A stretch of DNA of 5,233 nucleotides from Bacillota bacterium (GCA_023420715.1 JAEZVR010000073.1:1-5233), one strand, 5' to 3'; positions 1 to 5,062 are shown, numbered from the stretch's first letter. A program made the numbers and translations. Notes: a model not told the origin generated them from the letters alone.

Positions 1-332
1 CGATTCCGGTCTGTGGTTTTAGTTGGATCCATTGGATTGCCTGCAATATTACTCGGACAGTTATTGAAGAGGGAGAAAGCAAATCTGCAACAGATTTTAT
101 TCAGGGCATGAATAGTAGCTGGAGTATGCAAGGCGGACAATCGAAAGATCAGGCGATTGGTTTTACGCATTTTGGACCCCCAGATCAACCACATCGTTAT
201 GATTTGCATGTATATGCCTTAGATTCAAAGTTGGATCTCAAAGAGGGATTCTATTTAAATGAATTAAAGAAAGCAATGGAAGGGCATATTATACAGGAAG
301 TCGTTTTATCTGGAGTATATAATCACGAATGA
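1..332 (+). CDS. YbhB/YbcL family PEBP (Raf kinase inhibitor-like) protein, 3' end
   Basis: The open frame runs in from the left edge (first full codon at 3) and ends with TGA at 330-332, leaving 109 residues. Family members have about 150-180, so roughly 45-70 N-terminal residues are missing. Recognition rests on two PEBP signatures: a FSWIHWIA segment near the start of the visible part, corresponding to the conserved Trp-Ile-His-Trp strand, and FGPPDQPHRYDLHVYALD, corresponding to the GxxPPxxxHRY ligand-pocket motif followed by the conserved 'YALD' strand. The tail (AMEGHIIQEVVLSGVY) matches the usual family C-terminus. Bacterial YbhB/YbcL proteins are cytosolic and bind anionic ligands in a small pocket; their physiological role is poorly defined. 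The stop overlaps the start of the next gene (ATGA), so the two are probably co-translated. The ATG at 108 lies inside the conserved fold and is not a credible start. Confidence 0.9.
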   Translation, partial: IPVCGFSWIHWIACNITRTVIEEGESKSATDFIQGMNSSWSMQGGQSKDQAIGFTHFGPPDQPHRYDLHVYALDSKLDLKEGFYLNELKKAMEGHIIQEVVLSGVYNHE

Positions 333-1090
333 AAATTGTCTGTGAATCATGTGGTGAAACATTTGAGGTGAAAGCAATTAAAGAAACCGTCTTTTGTGTT
401 TCTTGCGGACATCCGCAATCTGTTTTTAAGCCTGACTTTCTGGAACAAAATGAGGGGTCAGCACAAGATCTAGAAACAGAATTAGCAGAGCAACTCACGG
501 TTTTTGTGCGGACGACGGAGGCAGAATCCCGTTTTCGTTGGATTGAATTGGCGCCAAATCATCTGAAGCAGGCTCTGATGTCATTGCATCAAATCAGATT
601 TCAGCCATTGCGTCAGAAACATCAAGCCTATGCGGACTCATGGATGGCGGTGCTCCAACAATTTTTGATGATCGCTCAAAATTATGGAAAAGCTGGCAAG
701 AAAATTAAACGTCGAGATGCTAAATTGGTTTTTAGTTTTCTCGAAAAGGTTTTAACCGCATTGGACGAAAATCCCTCACTTGATTCGTTATCGCATGAAC
801 AGGTAAAATTAACTGATTGTCTGCCAATTCGGGTGGAGTGGGCGAGCTTGATTTATCTATATGTTGATTTATGCATGAAAGATAAGCAATATCGCTCGGT
901 GCTTTTTGGTTTTGGTAGCAAATCAGATGAAGATGTCGTTAAGAAAATATCATCTGAATTAGTGGATTTGGAGTCTCATTTACTTAAACCGCTTTTGTTA
1001 CAAAAACCAGAGATTCAATCCTTGATTGATGGGATGCACGAAGGCTTTAGACTTTATTTCAACGATCAATCTAGTTTTAAAATAAGTTGA
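329..1090 (+). CDS. Hypothetical protein with N-terminal four-cysteine zinc ribbon
   Basis: This gene encodes 253 residues. The start ATG overlaps the TGA of the PEBP gene as ATGA. The only upstream ribosome-site candidate (TGGAG at 311-315) is too far away, so initiation probably depends on translational coupling. Residues 1-30 hold two knuckles, C5-E-S-C8 and C23-V-S-C26-G, spaced like a zinc ribbon that binds one Zn(II). The remaining ~220 residues show no signal peptide or membrane segment. They look mainly alpha-helical, with many Leu and Gln residues and KAGKKIKRRDAKLVFSFLEK as a basic patch near the middle, suggesting a cytosolic protein. I do not recognise the C-terminal domain and assign no function. 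It lies between a PEBP gene and a membrane foldase gene, with only 11 bases before the foldase start, so the three probably share a transcript. Confidence 0.85.
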   Translation: MKIVCESCGETFEVKAIKETVFCVSCGHPQSVFKPDFLEQNEGSAQDLETELAEQLTVFVRTTEAESRFRWIELAPNHLKQALMSLHQIRFQPLRQKHQAYADSWMAVLQQFLMIAQNYGKAGKKIKRRDAKLVFSFLEKVLTALDENPSLDSLSHEQVKLTDCLPIRVEWASLIYLYVDLCMKDKQYRSVLFGFGSKSDEDVVKKISSELVDLESHLLKPLLLQKPEIQSLIDGMHEGFRLYFNDQSSFKIS

Positions 1091-1101
1091 GGAGAATATG
1101 T

Positions 1102-2709
1102 ATGAGTGAACAACAGCATGAACAGGAACATAAGGTGGATGTTCAGCGTAAAGCGCGCCGGGATCGCTTAAAACAGGAAAATAAAAAAACGGGCAGAAAA
1201 CAGCCCATTCAGCAAGGAAGCCGTGTGAGCCGGCTCATGTATCCAATTATTTGCATCGTTCTTGTGCTGATTGTTGCGATATGGATTTTCTTCTCCATGG
1301 GTGTGGCTCAGAAATTTGCTGCGCCGATATCAATTGGCAATCATAAGGTTTCCGTTCTGGAATACAATTTTTACTATAAAAACACGGTTGCTCAATTTAC
1401 GCAAACAGGCATGATTGCAAATGGGCCAGATGGACGTCCGAACTTATCGGCAGCTTCCAATATAGATCCGAATTTAACTTGGGAACAATATTTCAAAAAA
1501 CAAACGAATGAAACGATCCAAGATACCTATGTTCGGGCGCTCTTAGCTGAAAAAGCAGGACAGAAACTTTCTGAAGCTTCAGAAACAGAAATTAATACAT
1601 TTTTCGAACGACTCAAACAGCAATCTGGTAGCGATGTGGATTATCACAATGCACTGGTCGATCGTTTTGGTCAAGGGGCTTCTGAAGATGCCTTGCGTCC
1701 TATCTTGAATCGGATGTTCCTGGCAACAGACTATACACGATCTCATCCGAAGGAAATTAAAGTCACAAATGATGATGTAAAAGCTTATTACGAAGAACAT
1801 AAAGATGATTTTGATTTTGTTGCTTATCATACTGTGATGGTTCAGCCAATTAAAAAGGTGGAAGCTCAAACAGATGAAGCCGGACAACAGGGAAGCAAGG
1901 CCCAATTCACGGATGAAGAAAAGGCAGAAGCAAAGCAAAAAGCTGAGGAAATTTTGGCAAAATCAACTTCTGAAGATGCCTATATCACGGCAGCGAAGGA
2001 CTTTGTGGCAACTTGGTCGGATGATGAGCGAAATGCCTTAATGAATGCAGCGACAAATAAAGATGATGTGACTTATCGGAAAGATGTCCGCTCTTCAATT
2101 GCAAATAAGGAAGTCGCAGATTGGTTGTTTAATGCTGAACGTAAGGGTGGAGATAAGGCGGTTATTGAATCTGGGAATTACTATTTTGTCGTGTATTACA
2201 TTGCCCGTGAACAAGATAATGAACATCTGCCCTCTGTTAGACATATCTTGTTTGGCACGCAAGTAACGGCAGCTGGACAAACGGGTGGAGAAACACCGGC
2301 GATTGATCCAGCAAAGATTGATGAGTCAGCAAAGCAGAAAGCTGAGGAAACATTGGCCAAGATTCAAACAGAAGAAGATATGCAAAAGCTTGGCGATACG
2401 CTTAAAGCCCAAGGTCAAGTGCGTGAATCTGCTGAATATAACAATGTTGCAGTCGGACAAATGGTCCCAGAGTTCAATGATTGGATTTTTGATCCAGCAA
2501 GAAAACCAGGTGACAAGGGTATTGTTAAGACAACATTTGGATATCACGTGATGTATTTCAAACAATTTTCAGATCAGCCAAGTTGGTATTTAAAGGCAGA
2601 ATCTGGGCTTCAAGGCACCAAGTTTAATGAAGAACTAGAGGCAGCAAAAAAAGATGCCGCCTATGCGATAACTGAACACGCTTTTGGAATGCGATTTGTC
2701 AAAGCTTAA
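1102..2709 (+). CDS. Membrane-anchored PrsA/PpiC-type peptidyl-prolyl isomerase (foldase) with two parvulin-like units
   Basis: This 535-residue protein is predicted to help fold exported proteins at the outer face of the membrane. Residues 1-45 are highly charged and basic (cytoplasmic side). Residues ~46-67 form one hydrophobic helix (YPIICIVLVLIVAIWIFF) with no lipobox Cys, so it is a signal anchor and not a PrsA-type lipoprotein. Residues ~75-235 resemble the SurA/PrsA N-terminal helical chaperone region. Residues ~238-368 look like a degenerate parvulin unit and residues ~377-487 a clearer one, with SVRHILF at the first strand and TTFGYHVMYF at the last. The chosen ATG has GAGGAG at 1089-1094, seven bases upstream. 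The frame can extend to TTG at 1087, but that would place the ribosome site inside the gene. It begins 11 bases after the preceding stop and is followed by a terminator. It is longer than typical PrsA (~290 residues) because of the doubled unit. Catalytic activity is inferred from family only. Confidence 0.9.
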   Translation: MSEQQHEQEHKVDVQRKARRDRLKQENKKTGRKQPIQQGSRVSRLMYPIICIVLVLIVAIWIFFSMGVAQKFAAPISIGNHKVSVLEYNFYYKNTVAQFTQTGMIANGPDGRPNLSAASNIDPNLTWEQYFKKQTNETIQDTYVRALLAEKAGQKLSEASETEINTFFERLKQQSGSDVDYHNALVDRFGQGASEDALRPILNRMFLATDYTRSHPKEIKVTNDDVKAYYEEHKDDFDFVAYHTVMVQPIKKVEAQTDEAGQQGSKAQFTDEEKAEAKQKAEEILAKSTSEDAYITAAKDFVATWSDDERNALMNAATNKDDVTYRKDVRSSIANKEVADWLFNAERKGGDKAVIESGNYYFVVYYIAREQDNEHLPSVRHILFGTQVTAAGQTGGETPAIDPAKIDESAKQKAEETLAKIQTEEDMQKLGDTLKAQGQVRESAEYNNVAVGQMVPEFNDWIFDPARKPGDKGIVKTTFGYHVMYFKQFSDQPSWYLKAESGLQGTKFNEELEAAKKDAAYAITEHAFGMRFVKA

Positions 2710-2747
2710 AATTGATTTAAAGTAAAAGACCCTTGAAACGGATATGT

Positions 2748-2783
2748 ACCCCCTTTACTGGAAAAGCAGCAAAGGGGGTTTTT
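2748..2783 (+). terminator. Intrinsic terminator of the PEBP-zinc ribbon-foldase operon
   Basis: The 12-base arms CCCCCTTTACTG (2749-2760) and CAGCAAAGGGGG (2767-2778) pair with one A-C mismatch around a six-base loop GAAAAG. An extra A2748-T2779 pair closes the base. A T5 run (2779-2783) follows, as expected for a rho-independent terminator on the plus strand, 39 bases after the foldase stop. Essentially the same hairpin recurs at 4969-4996 without the T run. Confidence 0.85.
2751..2777 (+). repeat. Left copy of 27-28 bp hairpin repeat flanking the foreign block
   Basis: The copy starts CCCTTTACTG and ends AGCAGCAAAGGGG. It matches the copy at 4969-4996 with only the loop differing (GAAAAG here, AACAAAG there). 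Both copies keep the same A-C mismatch in the stem, which argues for common descent and not two independently evolved terminators. This copy serves as the core of the foldase operon terminator. Whether the pair are integration att sites, a target duplication or members of a dispersed repeat cannot be settled from this window. Confidence 0.75.
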
Positions 2784-2829
2784 GTATGAAACATAATATA
2801 GAATAGTAAATCTGCTGAAAGATCGGTCG
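2784..2829. other. Non-coding spacer between foldase terminator and minus-strand cassette
   Basis: This short AT-rich stretch has no credible reading frame. A small perfect hairpin, CGGTC-GTTA-GACCG, sits at 2824-2837 and overlaps the stop of the last minus-strand gene. On the minus strand it is followed by ATCTTTC, too weak a T run to call a confident terminator. It may still contribute to ending the minus-strand transcript, which converges on the foldase operon here. Confidence 0.4.
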
Positions 2830-3045
2830 TTAGACCGGAATGACCGCGTTACGGGATTTTAGATAGATGTCAATATCGTTGTTGATGTATTGATAGCCCG
2901 TTGTATGCAGTAAATCATAAAATTCACGCAGATAGTCAAACACACCATAACGGCGGAAAAGAGCTTCTGTCTGTTTTCCTGTCAGCGATTTGTAAACTTT
3001 ATAATTTTCAATACAAAATACGGCAAAGGCAGTTTCCTGACTCAT
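2830..3045 (-). CDS. DUF3791 domain protein
   Basis: This 71-residue protein is the last gene of the four-gene minus-strand cassette. The start ATG (3043-3045) has AGGGAGG at 3054-3060, eight bases upstream; that site overlaps the stop of the preceding gene, 13 bases away. An in-frame extension upstream lacks its own ribosome site and overlaps the neighbour. The sequence fits the DUF3791 family throughout: an FAVFCIENYK opening helix, LTGKQTEALFRRYGVFDYL in the middle, then DLLHTTGYQYINNDIDIYL. The tract LHTxGxxYINxDID is the most telling part. The family has no established biochemical function. From experience with such neighbourhoods it is often found next to DUF3990 genes, and by size and position it could be an antitoxin or accessory partner (inference). 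Confidence 0.85.
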   Translation of the reverse strand: MSQETAFAVFCIENYKVYKSLTGKQTEALFRRYGVFDYLREFYDLLHTTGYQYINNDIDIYLKSRNAVIPV

Positions 3046-3058
3046 ATCGTAAGCCTCC

Positions 3059-3295
3059 CTACACATCGGGATAGCAAATACTTCCCGTTTGTTCTTCCTG
3101 TTCAAAAAGCGAATAAAGCATCTCCGTGCTGTACTGCCAGACCTTGGTCTCCTCTTGCTCAAGCGCCGCATAGAGCTTGGAGGCGTACAGCATGGCAATG
3201 GCTTCGTCTTCAGTGACTTGTTTCTTTTTTGCAATCATGCCGATAAGATCGGCGCTGATGTACGGCATGACAGCAAAGAATTGTTCCTTTCCCAT
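3059..3295 (-). CDS. Small helical protein of the DUF3990-DUF3791 cassette, function unknown
   Basis: This gene encodes 78 residues. The ATG at 3293-3295 starts two bases after the DUF3990 stop (3298-3300). Its ribosome site GGGAGGA is made from the last codons of that gene, so translation is tightly coupled. The protein is acidic and looks entirely alpha-helical: an N-terminal FFAVMPYISADLIGMIAKKK helix, a VTEDEAIAMLYASKLYAALE helix, then the ETKVWQYSTEMLYSLFEQE helix. The central 'DEAxxxLYxSKxYxxLExEETKxW' pattern is one I recognise from small proteins beside DUF3791 genes in Clostridia, but I cannot name a family. No metal site, signal peptide or DNA-binding helix-turn-helix is obvious. 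An antitoxin or adaptor role is possible from position only. Confidence 0.8.
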   Translation of the reverse strand: MGKEQFFAVMPYISADLIGMIAKKKQVTEDEAIAMLYASKLYAALEQEETKVWQYSTEMLYSLFEQEEQTGSICYPDV

Positions 3296-3297
3296 CG

Positions 3298-3789
3298 TTA
3301 TTCCTCCCGGATTTCTTTGGACTCGATAAATGTCACAAAGGTAAGAATCTTCTCTGTATGGAATGTCCACTGATCCTGCAAAACTACAGTTTTCAGCCGT
3401 TTTACCGTTTCCTCGGCGTCCAGAACACCTGTTTCAAAAAGGCGGATAGAACGGTAAACATTATCGTCTGCAACTGGTCCTATATGCATATCCGCCGTCA
3501 TATCGTTCATTTCACCTCTGCGATTTTTGACGACAAACTGCAACCATTCCATATCGGCGTTCTGATAGCGGTGAATGATAGCCCGGGATTTGGCTGCATC
3601 AAAATCAAACGCGTAGACGGAGACATACCCGACCGGTTTATTTTCTCTGCGCATCTTGATTCTTGTCCAGCGCTCTGCCTGCTGCAAGGAAGTTGTCGTA
3701 TAAAAACCCGTTCCGAAATCTAGAAAGCTTTCGCTGCTGCGAATTTCTGGCTTTTCCACGGGAACGGTACTTCCATGATAAAGAATCAT
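3298..3789 (-). CDS. DUF3990 protein, probable ADP-ribosyltransferase-fold enzyme
   Basis: This 163-residue protein is complete and uninterrupted. The ATG overlaps the previous gene's TGA (ATGA at 3786-3789), and a GGAGGG ribosome site lies at 3796-3801. The sequence opens with ILYHGS (H5-G6-S7), followed by FGTGFYTTTSLQQAERW (residues 24-41). This is the arrangement of the first two ADP-ribosyltransferase motifs: the His of strand 1, then a Gly-Phe-Tyr strand leading into a helix that packs on NAD. Later conserved-looking tracts are WLQFVVKNR (82-90), DMHIGPVADD (100-109) and DQWTFHTEKIL (139-149). DUF3990 has, to my recollection, been grouped with the ART superfamily; I cannot verify this here, and the third catalytic residue is not certain (Q84 or an acidic residue near 100-109). 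The substrate is unknown. With three small partner genes it could be a toxin or defence effector (inference). Confidence 0.85.
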   Translation of the reverse strand: MILYHGSTVPVEKPEIRSSESFLDFGTGFYTTTSLQQAERWTRIKMRRENKPVGYVSVYAFDFDAAKSRAIIHRYQNADMEWLQFVVKNRRGEMNDMTADMHIGPVADDNVYRSIRLFETGVLDAEETVKRLKTVVLQDQWTFHTEKILTFVTFIESKEIREE

Positions 3790-4082
3790 GCGAGTCCCTC
3801 CAATATTTTATGAATTGTCTTCTGCTCCTTTTTCAGGGCAGACAGCATTGCAGCGTAGTGTTTGCGAAGTGCGAGCTTGTCGCGGACAGCAGTAACGGTA
3901 CCGGCGTCCTTACCGATGTATTTGTCATGCAGCTTTCCGTTTTCCCGATATTTCAAATAATAATATTCTTTCTTGCGGCATACGAGTGATCCTTTTGGTA
4001 ATTGTGCAAGTAAAGCTTCGTATTCATGGATCATCCGCTCATTTCCGCGAGCCTCGTTTTGTATTACAGAGCGTATCAACAA
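3786..4082 (-). CDS. Small basic helical protein heading the DUF3990 cassette
   Basis: This is the first gene of the minus-strand operon: 98 residues from TTG at 4080-4082, or 101 from GTG at 4089-4091. I prefer TTG because GAGGTGA (4088-4094) is a near-perfect ribosome site five bases upstream, whereas GTG lies inside that site. The predicted protein has an N-terminal helix (RSVIQNEARGNERMIHEYEA), a central beta segment (GSLVCRKKEYYYLKYRENGK followed by HDKYIGK) and a basic C-terminal helical pair (RDKLALRKHYAAMLSALKKE). The YYYLKYRxxGKxxxKYIGK pattern resembles small proteins from other clostridial cassettes. It also resembles the beta-strands of DUF6788-like or integrase-arm DNA-binding segments, so DNA binding and autoregulation are possible but unproven. 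Its stop overlaps the DUF3990 start by ATGA. Confidence 0.75.
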   Translation of the reverse strand: MLIRSVIQNEARGNERMIHEYEALLAQLPKGSLVCRKKEYYYLKYRENGKLHDKYIGKDAGTVTAVRDKLALRKHYAAMLSALKKEQKTIHKILEGLA

Positions 4083-4100
4083 GTCTTTCACCTCATTTGT

Positions 4101-4129
4101 ATTATACCACACAAACAGTAAAATATTAA
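4101..4129 (-). promoter_or_regulatory. Promoter of the DUF3990 cassette
   Basis: Read on the minus strand there is a perfect TATAAT (4101-4106) preceded by TGG, giving an extended -10 (TGnTATAAT). Seventeen bases upstream is TTAATA (4124-4129), four of six matches to TTGACA. Transcription would begin near 4093-4095, so the mRNA would start essentially at the GAGGTGA ribosome site of the first gene, with almost no leader. Confidence 0.7.
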
Positions 4130-4142
4130 CCGTATTGTGTGG
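4107..4142. promoter_or_regulatory. Candidate operator: 8-bp inverted repeat spanning the cassette promoter
   Basis: CCACACAA (4107-4114) and TTGTGTGG (4135-4142) are perfect reverse complements separated by 20 bases, about 2.7 helical turns centre to centre. One arm abuts the -10 box and the other lies just upstream of the -35, so a dimeric repressor bound here would occlude the promoter. It could also control the diverging plus-strand gene. This is inferred from layout only; the binder could be one of the cassette's own products. Confidence 0.5.
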
Positions 4143-4180
4143 CAATCCGAAAATGCAGTTTGTATCAGAAAGGGATTTTA

Positions 4181-4714
4181 ATGGCAACACGATATATTCA
4201 CTTTACAGAAGGACAAAAACAGACAACCCGGCAAATCGATATTGCTAGGCTGCTTCACGCTCAAGGCGAAATATTAAAACGCTCCGGCGGCGAGTGCGAG
4301 TGGCGGGATGGATCGCAGAAAGTCACCATCCGCCGACTATCACAACGCTGGGTTTGTAGGTTTTGATATGGACGGCGTTTCCCGTCATTCCCATAAGCGA
4401 GGAACAGGTTCGCGGAGCAGTTATGAAGAGTATATCGGCGGCATCCTGCCGGAATACAGCTTTATCTCCATGAACAAGGAATGATGTAAAAATCACAGCT
4501 ATCCTGTCTGCTGCGGAGTCGCAGATCATGTATTGTGGTAGATGATAAATGACAATCTGCATACCGATAAAGTATATCTGTGTTTCGGCACGATGAACCT
4601 GGTCAGCAATCGGCAGAACAGATCATCGGCAAGCTGGTGGAAAAAGGAATATCGTCTGAAATCCTCACCTCAATTCTCAAAGACAGGAATGAGGATTTAC
4701 TTTTTACAGAATAG
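4181..4714 (+). pseudogene. Degenerate CHC2/DUF3991/Toprim (primase-like) gene of a conjugative element
   Basis: Intact relatives in Tn1549-type elements encode a CHC2-like zinc domain, DUF3991 and a Toprim nuclease/primase domain over 300 or more residues. Here ~178 codons remain in pieces. ATG 4181 (AAAGGGA at 4169-4175) begins MATRYIHFTEGQKQ and runs to KVTIR near 4333. The homology then jumps to frame 3 with ADYHNAGFVGFDMDG (DUF3991), so a segment holding the rest of the zinc domain is lost. PEYSF is joined directly to ISMNKE near 4461-4470, another deletion. A TGA follows at 4482, then HSYPVCCGVADHVLW, a TAG at 4539-4541 replacing an expected Gln, and NLHTDKVYLC. A one-base loss near 4587 breaks the Toprim acidic motif, and the tail PGQQSAEQIIGKLVEKGI continues in frame 2 to the original TAG at 4712. 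The protein cannot be functional. Confidence 0.85.
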
Positions 4715-4725
4715 GAGGAAGAATC

Positions 4726-4979
4726 ATGCCCAACATTACAGTTTCGATTGTTGTAGCAACGGTTATGTTTTTCGTGCTGGGAGGCTTGACGCTGCTCGCC
4801 ATATCCATAACCTCCACAACATCAAATCCAAAATGGTCGGCGACGGTCAGCCCGGTACTGCGCGGTTTTCTACCAAAGTGGAGATACGCCGTATTTACAA
4901 GCAAATTGCGTTCATACCGGAAGAATGGAGAAAGAAAGCAAAGAAGAACACATTGCCCGATCTGCCTTCCCTTTACTGA
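4726..4979 (+). pseudogene. N-terminal stub of VirD4/TraG conjugative coupling-protein gene (CD1115-type)
   Basis: The original start ATG is preserved with a perfect AGGAGG (4713-4718) overlapping the stop of the Toprim gene. It begins MPNITVSIVVATVMFFVLGG, the first membrane helix. Near 4797-4803 one base appears lost: the homology moves from frame 1 to frame 3, continuing HNLHNIKSKMVGDG, GTARFSTKVEIRRIYK and FIPEEWRKKAKK. The SKMVGDGxxGTARF tract is characteristic of the segment just after the membrane region in VirD4-like coupling proteins of clostridial integrative elements. The Walker A and B ATPase domain (some 450 or more residues) is absent. The frame ends in TGA at 4977-4979, inside the repeat at 4969-4996, so the gene was truncated at that junction. 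Intact versions dock the relaxase-DNA complex to the transfer channel. Confidence 0.8.
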
Positions 4980-4996
4980 ACAAAGCAGCAAAGGGG
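4969..4996 (+). repeat. Right copy of the hairpin repeat, at the foreign block boundary
   Basis: Arms CCCTTTACTG (4969-4978) and CAGCAAAGGG (4986-4995) flank a seven-base loop. The copy is 28 bp, against 27 bp for the one at 2751-2777, and differs only in the loop. No T run follows (CACATATC), so it is unlikely to terminate transcription on the plus strand. On the minus strand the shared mismatch becomes a G-U pair, but no T run follows there either. It truncates the VirD4 stub, making it the likely right end of the remnant. Confidence 0.75.
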
Positions 4997-5011
4997 CACA
5001 TATCAAACAGT

Positions 5012-5051
5012 ACAACACGCCGGTTTTACCTGGCGTGTTGTTCATTTTGTC
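5012..5051 (+). terminator. Intrinsic terminator downstream of the element remnant
   Basis: ACAACACGCC (5012-5021) pairs perfectly with GGCGTGTTGT (5032-5041). GGT/ACC inside the loop can extend the stem past a one-base bulge, leaving a TTT loop. The T-rich TCATTTTGTCT follows on the plus strand, while the minus strand lacks a T run. No intact plus-strand gene lies immediately upstream, so it either belongs to a lost gene or insulates the region downstream. Confidence 0.75.
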
Positions 5052-5062
5052 TAAAAAAATTT

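Larger units (their letters stand above)
2779..4968. mobile_element. Remnant of a Tn1549/CD1115-like conjugative element carrying a DUF3990 cassette
   Basis: Two adjacent plus-strand pseudogenes are recognisable as conjugative-element genes: a CHC2/DUF3991/Toprim protein and, next to it in the usual order, the N-terminal part of a VirD4/TraG coupling protein. Both are broken. The block also carries an intact four-gene minus-strand cassette. It is bracketed by near-identical hairpin repeats (2751-2777 and 4969-4996), and its codon choice looks more GC-rich than the foldase operon by eye. No integrase, relaxase or transfer ATPase is present, so the remnant cannot move by itself. The boundaries are my inference from the repeats; the left boundary is less certain than the right, where the VirD4 frame stops inside the repeat. 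Confidence 0.65.

Noticed and set aside
1579..1938. 119-codon open frame on the minus strand inside the foldase gene
   Set aside because: It is rich in Phe, Ile and Cys, has no ribosome site, and lies antisense to a well-supported gene; it is a shadow frame.
2748..2779. Bidirectional use of the foldase terminator for the convergent cassette
   Set aside because: On the minus strand the stem is followed by TACATATCC, not a T run, so efficient termination in that direction is not supported.
3358..3723. 121-codon plus-strand open frame opposite the DUF3990 gene
   Set aside because: It shows no recognisable motif and no ribosome site. The opposite strand encodes a protein with clear family motifs and coupled neighbours.
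3663..3989. 108-codon plus-strand open frame crossing the DUF3990 gene and the first cassette gene
   Set aside because: It spans a supported ATGA junction on the other strand and has no coding signature of its own.
4704..5045. 113-codon minus-strand open frame over the VirD4 stub and the right repeat
   Set aside because: It would cross the repeat and the terminator stem, and has no family resemblance; the plus strand has clear VirD4 similarity.
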